Shown: positions 31,093 through 40,600, numbered from the stretch's first letter. The stretch: DNA of 64,000 nucleotides from Paractinoplanes bogorensis (GCF_018829635.1 NZ_JAHKKG010000009.1:186001-250000), one strand, 5' to 3'. Numbers and translations are program-made. Notes: generated by a model not told the origin, from the sequence alone.

Positions 31093-32100
31093 GTGACGGT
31101 TGTCGGTATCCGCTGCGACGCCGGTGCGCGCACCGGCGTCGGGCATCTCGTCCGGTGCGTCGCTCTGGCCGAGGAGCTCGTCACCCGCGGCGTCGAGGTG
31201 CGCTTCCTGAGTGACCTCGGCGGCGTGGAGTGGGCCGAGGCCCAGCTCACCCAGCGTGGTCTGCCCTGGTCACCACCGCCGGTCGACGCGGCCGGGCTGG
31301 TCGCGGCCGCCGCCGATTTCGACGCGCTGGTCATCGACTCGTACACGCTGCCCCCGGAACACTCGGCGGCGGTCCGCGCGGCCGGCACGCCGGTGCTGGC
31401 GATCGTCGACGGCGATTTCCGGGGCCAGACCGCCGACATCTATGTCGACCAGAACCTCGACTCGGTCGTCGACGTCGACGGCGCGCTCGGCCTGGCCGGA
31501 CTCGACTACGCGCTGCTGCGGTCGGCGGTGCGCACCCTGCGCCCCGCCACACCACCCGTGCACGTCGACGGGCGTACGCCCAAGGTCGTGGCCTTCTTCG
31601 GCGGCACCGACGCCTATCGGGCCGCGCCCGAGATCGCCGTGCTGCTGGCCCAGACCGGGGTGCCGTTCGAGGCCACCATCATCGGGGCCAACGAGAGCCT
31701 GCGCGACGAACTGCACGCGGTGGTGCCGTGCGAGGGGCAGCGCTTCGACATCATCCCGCCCACCGACGACCTGCCCAAGCTGCTGGCCGAGGCCGACCTG
31801 GTGGTGAGCGCGAGCGGCACGTCGACCTGGGAGCTGCTCTGCCTGGGCCGGCCCGCCGCGCTGGTCTGGGTGGTCGACAACCAGATCCTCGGGTACGACC
31901 GGATGATGGCTCGCGGCTTCGGCGCCGGGCTGGGCCGGCTCGGTCACCTGGGCGCCGACGCCGTCGACACGCTGACCCATCTGCTCACCGACGCGGCCGC
32001 CCGCACCGAACTGGCCCGCAAGGGCTGGTCGGCGGTGGACGGCCGCGGCGTGGAGCGGGTGGCGGACGCGCTCTTGGCTACGGTGCCGTCACCTCGATGA
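31093..32100 (+). CDS. pseG: PseG, UDP-2,4-diacetamido-2,4,6-trideoxy-altropyranose hydrolase
   Basis: This 335-aa GT-B-like protein has the PseG/SpsG start GIRCDAGARTGVGHLVRCVALAEELVTRG. It continues with FLSDLGGVEWAEAQL, LVIDSYTLPPEHSAAVRAA, DQNLDS, KVVAFFGGTDAYRAAPEIAVLL and LVVSASGTSTWELLCLGRPAALVWVVDNQ. It removes UDP before PseI acts. GTG 31093 immediately follows the pseF stop. It is the last gene of the operon and its 3' end overlaps the convergent oxidoreductase gene by 23 bp. Confidence 0.92.
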   Translation: MTVVGIRCDAGARTGVGHLVRCVALAEELVTRGVEVRFLSDLGGVEWAEAQLTQRGLPWSPPPVDAAGLVAAAADFDALVIDSYTLPPEHSAAVRAAGTPVLAIVDGDFRGQTADIYVDQNLDSVVDVDGALGLAGLDYALLRSAVRTLRPATPPVHVDGRTPKVVAFFGGTDAYRAAPEIAVLLAQTGVPFEATIIGANESLRDELHAVVPCEGQRFDIIPPTDDLPKLLAEADLVVSASGTSTWELLCLGRPAALVWVVDNQILGYDRMMARGFGAGLGRLGHLGADAVDTLTHLLTDAAARTELARKGWSAVDGRGVERVADALLATVPSPR

Positions 32101-33094
32101 CGACCTTGCCCACGGCGTTCTGCTCGACTGCCTCGTGGGCCTCGCTCACCCGCTCGAACGGGTAGCGCAGGATCGGCAGGCCGGCGTCCTCCCCGACCCG
32201 GAAGGCGCCGGTGTTGACCGCCTCGGCCACCGCGGCCACGGCGTTGTCCTTCTCCTCGGCCGAGGTGGTGTAGGTCAGCACGAAGTCGAGGCTGACGTTC
32301 TTGAGCATCGCCTTGAAGCTCGGGATGGCGACCTTGCCGGCCACGTAGATGGCGATGTTGCCGTTCGGGGCGATCACGTCGAGGTCGAGCGCGAGGTTGT
32401 CGGTGTTCACCTCGACCACGATGTGCGGCCCGGTCTCGCTGAGCTCACGGATCCGGGCCGCGGCGTCCTCGTCCCGATAGTTGATCACCGCGTCGGCCCC
32501 GGCGGCCGTGGCCAGCCCGGCCTTCTCCTTGGACGAGACGGTGGTCAGCACGGTCGCGCCGGCCCACTTGGCAAGCTGGATGGCGGCGTTGCCGACTGCT
32601 CCCGCGCCGCCCGCCACCAGCACCGTGCGGCCCTCGAGGGTGCCGGGCGCGAGCCGGTCGGGGCCGTCGCTGGCCAGGGTGAGACAGCGGTGCGCGGTGA
32701 GCGCCGGGATGCCCAGGTCGGCGCCGACCTCGAACGGGACGTCGTCGTTCATCCGCACCACCTGGCGGATGGGCAGCACGACGTATTCCTGGGCGGTGCC
32801 GTTCTCGCGGGCGTACGAGGCGTCCCACACCCAGACGTGGTCGCCGGGCTCGAGCCCGTGCACGCCGTCGCCGACCGCGTCGACCACGCCGGCGCCGTCC
32901 TGGTTGGGCACACGCGGCGGCGAGATGCCGTCGGGAACGCCGCGCCCCGACCGGGTGCCGGTGTCGGTCGGGTTGACCGCCGAGAGGACGATCCGGACCC
33001 GCACCTCCCCCGGGCCGGCGGGAGGCAGATCCCGTTCGACGATCTCGAGGACGGACGCGGGACCTGGCTCCGTGAACACGGCTGCACGCATCAT
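32078..33094 (-). CDS. Zinc-independent MDR oxidoreductase (quinone reductase/crotonyl-CoA reductase type)
   Basis: This protein of about 338 aa has an N-terminal GroES-like domain (VRIVLSAVNPTDTGTRSG, PRVPNQDGAGVVDAVGDGV, GDHVWVW) and an NADPH-binding domain with VLVAGGAGAVGNAAIQLAKWAGA. The C-terminus has FERVSEAHEAVEQNAVGKVVIEV. No structural zinc Cys cluster is present. ATG 33094 (MMRAAVF) is preferred over GTG 33103. It belongs to neither neighbouring operon and its substrate is unknown. Confidence 0.85.
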   Translation of the reverse strand: MMRAAVFTEPGPASVLEIVERDLPPAGPGEVRVRIVLSAVNPTDTGTRSGRGVPDGISPPRVPNQDGAGVVDAVGDGVHGLEPGDHVWVWDASYARENGTAQEYVVLPIRQVVRMNDDVPFEVGADLGIPALTAHRCLTLASDGPDRLAPGTLEGRTVLVAGGAGAVGNAAIQLAKWAGATVLTTVSSKEKAGLATAAGADAVINYRDEDAAARIRELSETGPHIVVEVNTDNLALDLDVIAPNGNIAIYVAGKVAIPSFKAMLKNVSLDFVLTYTTSAEEKDNAVAAVAEAVNTGAFRVGEDAGLPILRYPFERVSEAHEAVEQNAVGKVVIEVTAP

Positions 33095-33110
33095 GCATCC
33101 CACCCTAGTT

Positions 33111-33961
33111 TCAGGATCGGGCCAGCGCTGCCACGCAGCGTCGCCCGTGCTCGGTGATCCGCGCGACGAGCCGGTCGGGCAGATCGGACTTCAGCGCGAC
33201 CACCGCGGCCGAGTTCGACGCCTGGCGCAGCGCCTCGGGCAGCCGTCCGGCCAGGTCGGCGATCCGCGCGAGGATCCGGTCGGCGTCGAGGCGGTTGCTC
33301 TCGGCGAAGGCGCGCCAGTGCCGGCCGGTGATCGCCTCGATCCGGTACTCCGAGCCGATCTTCATCGCCATCCGCAGCCGGGGCAGATACATGTCGTCGT
33401 AGGGCAGGCTGCTCGCCACGTCATAGAGCGGCGCCAGCCGCACCTGGCTGCCGCGCATCAGGATCGAGTAGTTCTTGGCGTGCGCGTCGGTGCCGGCGAT
33501 CAGCCAGTTCAGGGCCAGCGCGTCGACGAATCGACCAACCTCCTGTTCAGCCACCGAGACCGGAGCCACCGCCGCACGGATCAGCTCGATGATCCGCTCC
33601 GGCGACGGACCACCGTCGCTCTGATACGTGGCGGTCGGCGGCAGCCCGAGCGCCTGACACATGTCTTCCTGGTGGATCCGCACGATCCGGCCACCACCGA
33701 CCGAGAGCCGGTCGTAACGCTCGACCACGATGGCCCGCTCGGCGCCGAACGACCGCACCTGGGACCCGGCCGCCCGCAGCCCCATCAGGTGGGCCGCTCG
33801 CAGACAGAGGTGCTCGTTGAGGTCGTGGTCGTCGAATCCGGTGATGGCGGGTTTGAGGATGTGGGTGGTCGGCACCGCGCCGGACGGGTCCCCCCAATTC
33901 CCGCCCGGGCCAGGTGGGCCGCGACCCGGTCCTCGAGCAGCACCACGAGGTCGCGGCTCAC
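33111..33961 (-). pseudogene. hipA-like Ser/Thr kinase toxin gene with internal deletion and frame change
   Basis: A GTG at 33961 overlaps the hipB stop (GTGA) and begins VSRDLVVLLEDRVAAHLARAG, the start of a HipA. That frame then loses homology. From about 33899 another frame reads NWGDPSGAVPTTHILKPA, the second-half HipA motif, and continues intact to 33111 with NEHLCLRAAHLMGL, VVERYDR, NWLIAGTDAHAKNYS (catalytic loop) and LAPLYDVAS. The N-terminal domain segment normally lying between (roughly 100-130 residues in HipA proteins) is missing and the frames do not join. The largest single frame, from GTG 33875, is 254 aa and keeps the kinase core. It is probably non-functional, or a truncated kinase if started internally. 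Confidence 0.72.
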
Positions 33962-34230
33962 GGCGTGGTCCCGTCGTCGCCGATCGAGTCGAGGTAGTCG
34001 TCCAGATCGACGTCGGGCTCGGGCTCGGGCCGGATGTCGACCAGCAGGCCGAGCGCCGCCACGACCTTGAAGACCAGCCCCACCTCGGCCGTGGGCTTGC
34101 CGGACTCGAGCTCGCTGAGCCACCGCCGGCTCACGCCGGCACGTGCGGCCAACTGCTGCTGCGTCATCGCGACGGCCAGCCGCCGGTCGCGAAGGTATCG
34201 GCCGAGGTCGGCCGCGGCACCTAGACGCAT
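33958..34230 (-). CDS. HipB-like XRE antitoxin/repressor
   Basis: This 90-aa protein is a single HTH_3 domain (LGRYLRDRRLAVAMTQQQLAARAGVSRRWLSELESGKPTAEVGLVFKVVAAL) plus an acidic tail. ATG 34230 has GGAGG a few nt upstream, which decides the start over the longer frame from 34257. HipB both neutralises HipA and represses its own promoter by binding inverted repeats. A very large inverted repeat lies directly upstream (34238-34289). The gene looks intact although the hipA it precedes is broken. Confidence 0.85.
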   Translation of the reverse strand: MRLGAAADLGRYLRDRRLAVAMTQQQLAARAGVSRRWLSELESGKPTAEVGLVFKVVAALGLLVDIRPEPEPDVDLDDYLDSIGDDGTTP

Positions 34231-34237
34231 ATCGCCT

Positions 34238-34314
34238 CCATGGGAGCGTACGTGCACACGCTAGCAGATGTGCACGTACGTTCCCATGGACTTCCGTGAG
34301 AACGTACGTGCGCA
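34238..34314. promoter_or_regulatory. Large operator: 21-bp inverted repeat plus a third half-site
   Basis: Arms at 34238-34258 and 34269-34289 are inverted copies matching at 20 of 21 positions, separated by 10 bp. Each contains CGTACGTGCACA and ends in CCATGG. A third related half-site (GAGAACGTACGTGCGCA) lies at 34298-34314. The array sits between hipB (minus) and the DHA2 transporter gene (plus) and starts 8 bp from the hipB ATG. It is the obvious HipB operator and may also affect the transporter promoter. Confidence 0.8.
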
Positions 34315-34362
34315 GTCATTCGACGGATCCCTGGGAAGCGATCGCGGGGTTAGTGTCGCCGC

Positions 34363-35847
34363 ATGGATCTCACGACCGGTGAGCCGGTCCGTTATCGCAC
34401 AGCGGCCGGCCGCTGGGTACTGCTGGCGACCGTTCTCGGCTCGAGCCTCGCCTTCATCGACGCCACGGTCGTCAACATCGCGCTGCCGGCGATCGGCCGC
34501 GATCTCGGCTCGGACGCCGCTGGCCTGCAGTGGACCGTCAACGGCTACGCGCTCAGCCTCGCGTCGCTGGTGCTGCTCGGCGGCTCGCTCGGTGACCGCT
34601 ACGGCCGCAAGCGCATCTTCATGCTCGGCGTCGCCTGGTTCGCGGCCGCGTCGCTGCTGTGCGGGCTGGCGCAGAACATCGAGATGCTGATCGGCGCGCG
34701 GGTGCTTCAGGGCATCGGCGGTGCCCTGCTCACCCCGGGCGCGCTGGCCATCCTCGAGGCGTCCTTCGCGCGCGAGGACCGGTCGCGGGCGATCGGCGCC
34801 TGGTCGGGGCTGGGCGGCATCGGCGGCGCCCTGGGCCCGTTCCTCGGCGGCTGGCTGGTCGAGATCGGCAGCTGGCGCTACATCTTCCTGATCAACGTGC
34901 CGTTCGCGCTGGCCGTGCTGCTGGTGGCGGCCCGGCACGTGCCCGAGTCGCGCAACCCGGCGGCGGCCCGGCAGATCGACTACACCGGCGTGCTGCTCGG
35001 CGCGCTCGGTCTGGCCGGTCTCACGTACGGCTTCACGGCCTGGCCGGTGCACGGACCGGGCGATCCCGTCGTGCTGGTGTCGCTGGCCGCCGGCGTGGCC
35101 GCCATGGTCGCCTTCGTGCTGGCCGAACGGCGCTCGGCCCACCCGATGCTGCCCGTGCACATCTTCAAGAACTCGGTGTTCAGCGGGGCCAACCTGGTCA
35201 CGTTCCTGGTCTACGCGGCCAACGGCGGGGTCTTCTTCCTGTTCGTGGTCAACCTGCAGGTGGTGTCCGGCTACTCGCCGCTGACCAGCGGGATCGCGCT
35301 GCTGCCGACGACCGCGTTGATGCTGGTGCTGTCGGCCCGGGCGGGCGCGCTCTCGCAGCGGATCGGTCCCCGCATCCCGATGACCGTGGGCCCGCTGATC
35401 TGCGCGGTGGCCCTGCTGCTGATGTCGCGGATCGGGCCGGACGCGAACTACTGGGTCGACGTCCTGCCCGCCGTGGTGGTCTTCGGACTGGGTCTGTCCA
35501 CGCTCGTGGCGCCGCTGACTTCGACGGCTCTCGGTGCGCTCGAGGACGCGTACGCGGGAATCGCCTCGGGGGTCAACAACGCGGTGGCCCGGGCCGCCGG
35601 TCTGCTGTCGGTCGCGGTGCTGCCCCTGGCGGCCGGACTGGGCGGCGGCAGCCTGACCGATTCGACGACGCTGCACCCGGTCTATCGCAACACGATGATG
35701 ATCTGCGCCGCGCTGATGGTGGCGGGCGCCGTGCTGGCCTACCTGCTGGTGCCGAGCCGGCTGCCGGCCCACGCCCCGGCCAACTCGTTCTGCGACCCAT
35801 GCTCGCCGCCGGTGCAGGCTAAAAGTGCGCGACAACCGATCGGTTAG
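34363..35847 (+). CDS. MFS efflux transporter, DHA2 (14-helix) family
   Basis: This 494-aa protein has 14 predicted helices and the family motifs: FIDATVVNIALPAI with the helix-1 Asp, GGSLGDRYGRKRIF (motif A), VLQGIGGALLTPGALAIL (motif C region) and LGPFLGGWLVEIGSWRYIFLINVPFALAVLL. Such proteins export drugs or dyes by proton antiport. TAGTGT (34351-34356) lies 6 nt before the ATG, a leaderless-type promoter. It is divergent from hipB and downstream of the hip operator. The 3' end overlaps the convergent S66 peptidase gene by 29 bp. Confidence 0.92.
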   Translation: MDLTTGEPVRYRTAAGRWVLLATVLGSSLAFIDATVVNIALPAIGRDLGSDAAGLQWTVNGYALSLASLVLLGGSLGDRYGRKRIFMLGVAWFAAASLLCGLAQNIEMLIGARVLQGIGGALLTPGALAILEASFAREDRSRAIGAWSGLGGIGGALGPFLGGWLVEIGSWRYIFLINVPFALAVLLVAARHVPESRNPAAARQIDYTGVLLGALGLAGLTYGFTAWPVHGPGDPVVLVSLAAGVAAMVAFVLAERRSAHPMLPVHIFKNSVFSGANLVTFLVYAANGGVFFLFVVNLQVVSGYSPLTSGIALLPTTALMLVLSARAGALSQRIGPRIPMTVGPLICAVALLLMSRIGPDANYWVDVLPAVVVFGLGLSTLVAPLTSTALGALEDAYAGIASGVNNAVARAAGLLSVAVLPLAAGLGGGSLTDSTTLHPVYRNTMMICAALMVAGAVLAYLLVPSRLPAHAPANSFCDPCSPPVQAKSARQPIG

Positions 35848-36841
35848 GCCCGTCGACCGTCATCCGACCGCCGTACGGGAGGATCCACTGCGGTGACGTG
35901 TGTCCGAAATCGATCCCGAAGACGGCCATCGCCGACGGGTTGTAGGCGGCCAGTGCCTTGAGCACCGCCTCGCGTTGATCGTCGCGATATCGCGACCGCT
36001 CGCCGGCCGACGGCGGTTGCCCGCGGAAGGCCGCCTTGGCCTTGGCCACCAGCACGGCCGGGAACTGCTCGAGCAGGCCTCGCTCACCGGCGTTGCGGAG
36101 CATGCGGAAGACCTCGTCGGCCGGCGGCATCTCCTCGGACGTCTCGAGCAGGAGGATCGAACCGGCGTAGCGCTCGACGGGCTGGATCCACCGCGAGGCG
36201 GCCAGATTCCAGTGGACGATCTCGAGACTTCCACCCCAGGTCGGCCCGCTCACGACCGTGTCGGGGCGATGCCAGATCCAGTCGGGGCTGGGCACCGTCG
36301 GCCGCGGCGTGTCCAGCGACGCCGGGTCCGACCAGCTCAGCTCCTCCTCGCTGAACCGGTCCACCGGCGTGATCGGCAGATCCACCGTCTCGAACAGCGC
36401 AGCCCGCAGCGAGGCCAGATGCTCGGGGTCGATACCGCCGCCGCAGGCCAGATGCACCATCGTCGAACCGCCGTGGAAGCCGGGCACGCCGTGGTTCCAC
36501 AGCCAGTTCAGCAGGTTCGTGTTGTCGGAGTAGCCGAAGTAGGGCTTGGGGTCGGCCACGAACGGCGCCGGGTCGAGGTGCGGCAGCACGGTGATCTGGT
36601 CGTCGCCGCCGATCGAGGCGAACACCGCCCGGATCGTCGGGTCGGCGTAGGCCGCCATCAGGTCAGCCGCGCGGTCGGCCGGGGAGGCGTCGACCGTACG
36701 GGTGGAAGGGAATTCGACCGGCTCGAGGCCCAGATCCGCACGGATGCGGCGCAGAGCCAGGTCGTGCACGGCGGGGTAGACCCCGGGCCCGGCCCACGAC
36801 GGGGAAACGATGGCGACGCGGTCACCGGGCCTGAGTTTCAC
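35819..36841 (-). CDS. S66-family peptidase (LD-carboxypeptidase/MccF-like)
   Basis: This 340-aa protein shows the S66 pattern: VAIVSPSWAGPG, IRAVFASIGGDDQITVLPHLD, the nucleophile Ser in YFGYSDNTNLLNWL, GPTWGGSLEIV with a catalytic Glu, and the catalytic His in FGIDFGHTSPQWILPYG. Members cleave LD bonds in murein peptides or, in MccF, hydrolyse peptide-nucleotide antibiotics such as microcin C. The WGGSLEI and long loop look more MccF-like than LdcA-like. It starts at GTG 36841, 3 bp after the LuxR gene, so the two form an operon. Confidence 0.86.
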   Translation of the reverse strand: MKLRPGDRVAIVSPSWAGPGVYPAVHDLALRRIRADLGLEPVEFPSTRTVDASPADRAADLMAAYADPTIRAVFASIGGDDQITVLPHLDPAPFVADPKPYFGYSDNTNLLNWLWNHGVPGFHGGSTMVHLACGGGIDPEHLASLRAALFETVDLPITPVDRFSEEELSWSDPASLDTPRPTVPSPDWIWHRPDTVVSGPTWGGSLEIVHWNLAASRWIQPVERYAGSILLLETSEEMPPADEVFRMLRNAGERGLLEQFPAVLVAKAKAAFRGQPPSAGERSRYRDDQREAVLKALAAYNPSAMAVFGIDFGHTSPQWILPYGGRMTVDGPNRSVVAHF

Positions 36842-36844
36842 AGG

Positions 36845-37468
36845 TCAGATCATGCCCGCCCGGAGCGCGTATGCAACCGCGTGCGACCGGTTGCGCAGCT
36901 TGAGCCGGTGGGTGACGCCGTAGATCACGTTCTTGACGGTCCGCTCCGAGTAGCAGAGCTTGCCCGCGATCTCGTTGGTGTCGAAGCCGTCGGCCATCAG
37001 CCGCAGCACGTCGATCTCGCGCGGGGTGAGACCCGAGGCGTTCAGCCCGTGCGGGGTGAGCACGTCGCGCTGCATCCGCTCGACGTGCTTGAGCAGCTCG
37101 CCGACCAGGTTGGGGGGAAGCACCCCGCCCCCGCAGGCGGCCGCCTTCACGCTGTGCGCCAGCCGGTCGGCCGACACCGCGCCCCGGGGCAGGACCGCGA
37201 CCACGCGGCACTCGACCGCGGTCAGCAGGTCGGCCTCGTCGATCTCGGACACCACCAGGACGACCGGTGCGGTCGTCTCGGAGTTGGATCGGCGCAGCGT
37301 CGCCACCACCTCGGTGCTGAGCCGCTCGGCCGCGACCACCAGCACGTCGGCCTCGGCTCGCTGAGCGTTGCGCAACACCGTGACATCACCGCGGAATTGG
37401 AGCAGCGCGGCGAGACCGGCATGGCTGAGCGGGTCCGTCGCCTGCACAGCGACCCGAGTCTGTTCCAT
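36845..37468 (-). CDS. LuxR-type regulator with atypical receiver-like domain
   Basis: This 207-aa protein has a C-terminal LuxR HTH (LTPREIDVLRLMADGFDTNEIAGKLCYSERTVKNVIYGVTHRLKL). Its N-terminal domain is shaped like a response-regulator receiver, but the position of the phosphoacceptor Asp reads ADVLVVAAERL, so phosphorylation as usual is unlikely. GGGAGG is a few nt before the ATG. The protein is the first gene of a two-gene unit with the S66 peptidase. It is divergent from the AfsR/SARP-like gene. Confidence 0.82.
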   Translation of the reverse strand: MEQTRVAVQATDPLSHAGLAALLQFRGDVTVLRNAQRAEADVLVVAAERLSTEVVATLRRSNSETTAPVVLVVSEIDEADLLTAVECRVVAVLPRGAVSADRLAHSVKAAACGGGVLPPNLVGELLKHVERMQRDVLTPHGLNASGLTPREIDVLRLMADGFDTNEIAGKLCYSERTVKNVIYGVTHRLKLRNRSHAVAYALRAGMI

Positions 37469-37511
37469 TGCTGCCTCCCGATACGTCAGGGAAGCAGTGT
37501 CGGAAACTCGC

Positions 37512-37544
37512 CTTCAGGGAACCTTCACGGATTCTTCATCGCCG
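37512..37544. promoter_or_regulatory. Three CTTCA direct repeats at exact 11-bp spacing
   Basis: CTTCA occurs at 37512, 37523 and 37534, each 11 bp apart, in the 224-bp gap between the LuxR gene and the SARP-like gene. OmpR-fold activators, including SARPs and PhoP, bind heptamer-type direct repeats of 11-bp phase. Autoregulation by the SARP-like product is a reasonable guess. No -10 was identified with confidence next to it. Confidence 0.4.
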
Positions 37545-37692
37545 ATCGGCGGCCGATGAACCAGTTCAGCAGAGCCCGGCACCCCGGCGGAAGGACCGAG
37601 ACTCATCGGTGCCCGTCCGTGCGGTTTGTGTTATCCATTGACACCCGGCCCGTCTCCCCTGATGTTGACAGGGAACCGACCCGGGAGGACAC

Positions 37693-40600
37693 GTGGCTGA
37701 CTTGCGCGTGAGCGTGCTCGGGCCGGTGCGCGCCTGGACCGAGGAGCGGGAGCTCGAGCTGGGTCCGGCCCGGCAGCGGGCGGTCTTCGCGGTGCTGGCG
37801 GCGCACGCCGGCCGGGTGGTGGGCCGCGACGAACTGATCACCGCGATCTGGGGTGATTCGCCGCCGGCCACCGCCGTCGGCAGCATCTACACCTACGTGT
37901 CGGGGCTGCGCCGGGTGCTGCGGCCGCAGAATCTGAGCACCGGTTCCGGCGGATATCTGCTGCGGGTGGCCGGCGACGAACTCGACTCGACCCGGTTCCA
38001 GCGGTTGCGGACGAACGCGGCCGAGCTGTTGTCGGCCGGCGACTCGGCGGCCGCCATCGCCCGGCTCGACGAGGCGCTCGCCCTCTGGCGCGGGGACGCT
38101 TACGCCACCCTGGCCGGCCCGTTCCTCGAACTCGACCGCCAGCGCCTGGCCGAGCTGCGACTGGCCGCGGCCGAGCAGCGGGCCCGGCTGCGGCTCGAGG
38201 CGGGCGGCGACGACGGCCTGGTGGCCGAGCTGACCGCGCTGGTCCGCGACCACCCGCTGCACGAACCGCTGCACGAGCTGCTGATGCGCGCGCTGCATCG
38301 GGCCGGCCGGCACGGCGAGGCGCTCGAGGTGTTCCGCACGGCCCGCCGCACCCTGGTGACCGAGCTGGGCATCGAGCCGGGCCCGGCGCTGCGCTCGCTG
38401 CAACGCCAGCTGCTGACCGGGACGTCGGACAAGAGCCCGGCCCGGGGCACCTATCGCACGGTGGTCCCGACGCCGATCGCCAAGGCGCTGCGGGACGGTC
38501 TCGGCGGCCGCTCATGGGTCGGCCGGGTGGCCGAGATCGATCATCTGCGTTCGCTCGTCCGCTCGGTCGCGGCGGGCACCGGCAACGCGGTGTGGATCTC
38601 GGGTGAGCCCGGCATCGGCAAGACCGAGCTGCTGACCCATGCGTTCGCCGACGCGGCCCGGTTCGGCTGCCGGGTCGCCTGGGGTGCGGCCGACCAGCTG
38701 GGTTCCCGCGTACCGCTGCAGGTGTTGTCCCGTGCCCTCGGGCTCGAGACCGAGCCGGCCGATGACCTGATCGTCGCCGCCGTGCGTTCGGCCTGCGCGT
38801 CCTCGCCGCTGGTGCTGGTGGTGGACGACATGCAGTGGGCGGATTCCGCGACCGTACGGGTGTGGGAGCGCCTGCTCGCCCTGGTCCCCAAACACCCCTT
38901 GCTGCTGGTGGCCGCCGCCCGTCCTGACGCGCACCAGAACGACCTGCGCCGCAAGGTGCTGGCCCGGCAGCGGATGCCGCTCGACCTGGGCCCGCTCGCC
39001 CCGGCCGATCTCGACCGCATGGTGACCGCCCTGGTCGGCGCGCCGCCCGGCGAGAACCTGCGCGCGCTGGCGGCCCGGTCCGGCGGCAATCCGCTCTTCG
39101 CGCGCGAGCTGGTCGCGGCGCTGCGCCAGCGGTCCGCGGTCGAGGTCAACGGTGGCCGCGCCGACATCGGTCCCGAGGTGACCGTCGATCCGCCGCAGAC
39201 CCTGCTCGACGCCGTGCACGCCGCGCTCGACGTGCTCTCCCCCGAGACCCGCGAGGTGCTGCGGCTGGCGGCCCTGCTCGGGTCGGAGTTCTCGGTCAGC
39301 GAGGTCGTGGCGGTCACCGGGCGCTCGGCTCTCGACCTGGTCGGCGCGCTCGAGGAGGCGCTGGCCGCCGCCGTGCTGGTCGACAGCGGCACCGATCTGG
39401 CCTTCCGGCACCCGTTCCTGCGGCAGGCGCTGGTCGCGAGCGTGCCCGAGGCTCTGCGGGCGGGGCTGCACCGGCACGCGGCCGAGGTGCTGGCGGCCGG
39501 CGGCAGTCCGCTCACCCGGGTCGCCGAGCAGCTCAACGCGTCCGCCCCGGTGGTCGACTCGTGGGTGCTGAACTGGCTGGTCACCAACCACGCGGCGGTG
39601 GTGCGGCGGGCGCCGCAGATCGCCGGCGACCTGATCCGGCGCACGCTGGCCACCGAGCTGCCGTCGGCCCAGGAGCGCGGGATCCTGCTGGTCGCCCTGG
39701 TCCGGCTCGAGTTCCGGCAGGGTCGCCTGCCGACGAACCAGGCCGAAGAGGCGATGAGCCTCGCCGCCGACCCGGCCGACCGCGCCGAGATGCGTCAGCT
39801 GCTGGCCACGATGCGCCACCGGCGGGGCGAGACGGCCGAGGCCGAGGCGATGCTGCGGGACGCGGTCGACGACGAGCGGGTGCCGCTGATCTGGCGGTCG
39901 CGGCACCGGGTGCTGCTGGCCAACTTCCGCCGCGGTGACCTCGACGACCTGGACGCGGCCGAGCGGCGGGCCCAAGCCGTGCACGACGAGGCGGCCGCGG
40001 CCGGTCAGCCCTACGAGACCGCGTACGCCCTGCAGACGATCTGGCTGACCAGCTCGATCCGGCGGGACCACGAGCGGGCCCTGGCTCATGTGGACCGCGC
40101 CCTCGAGGTGGTGCGCGGCCGCCCGGAGCTGTCCGGCACCTACGTCGACCTGCTCGACAACCGGTTGTTCTCGCTGCAAAATCTCGATCGCCTGGACGAG
40201 GCCGAGGAGGCGCTGCGCACCGCCCCGGCCGGCCTGCAGGTGGCGACCGCGGTGCAGCACTACTGGCTCGGGCGCTGGGACGAGGCGCTGACCGCGGTCG
40301 GCGCGGTCGCCGAGGACGGTCCGGGCATCACCTTCCACGGCCGGCGTGAACCGGGCGCGGTGACCATGCTGCTGCACGGGGTGGGCGCGCTGATCGCGTT
40401 GCACCGCGACGCGCCCGACCTGGCCGCGGCCCATCTGGGTGCGGCCGACGCCGTGCCGGCCAGCGAGGCCGAGCGCGAGAACTGCGACTTCCTGCTCGTC
40501 GCGCGGGCGCTGGCGGCCGAGCAGCAGAACCGGCCGGCCGAGGCGCTCGACCTGCTCGGCCCGCTGCTGCAACCGGCGTACGCCCCGATGATGCTGCGCC

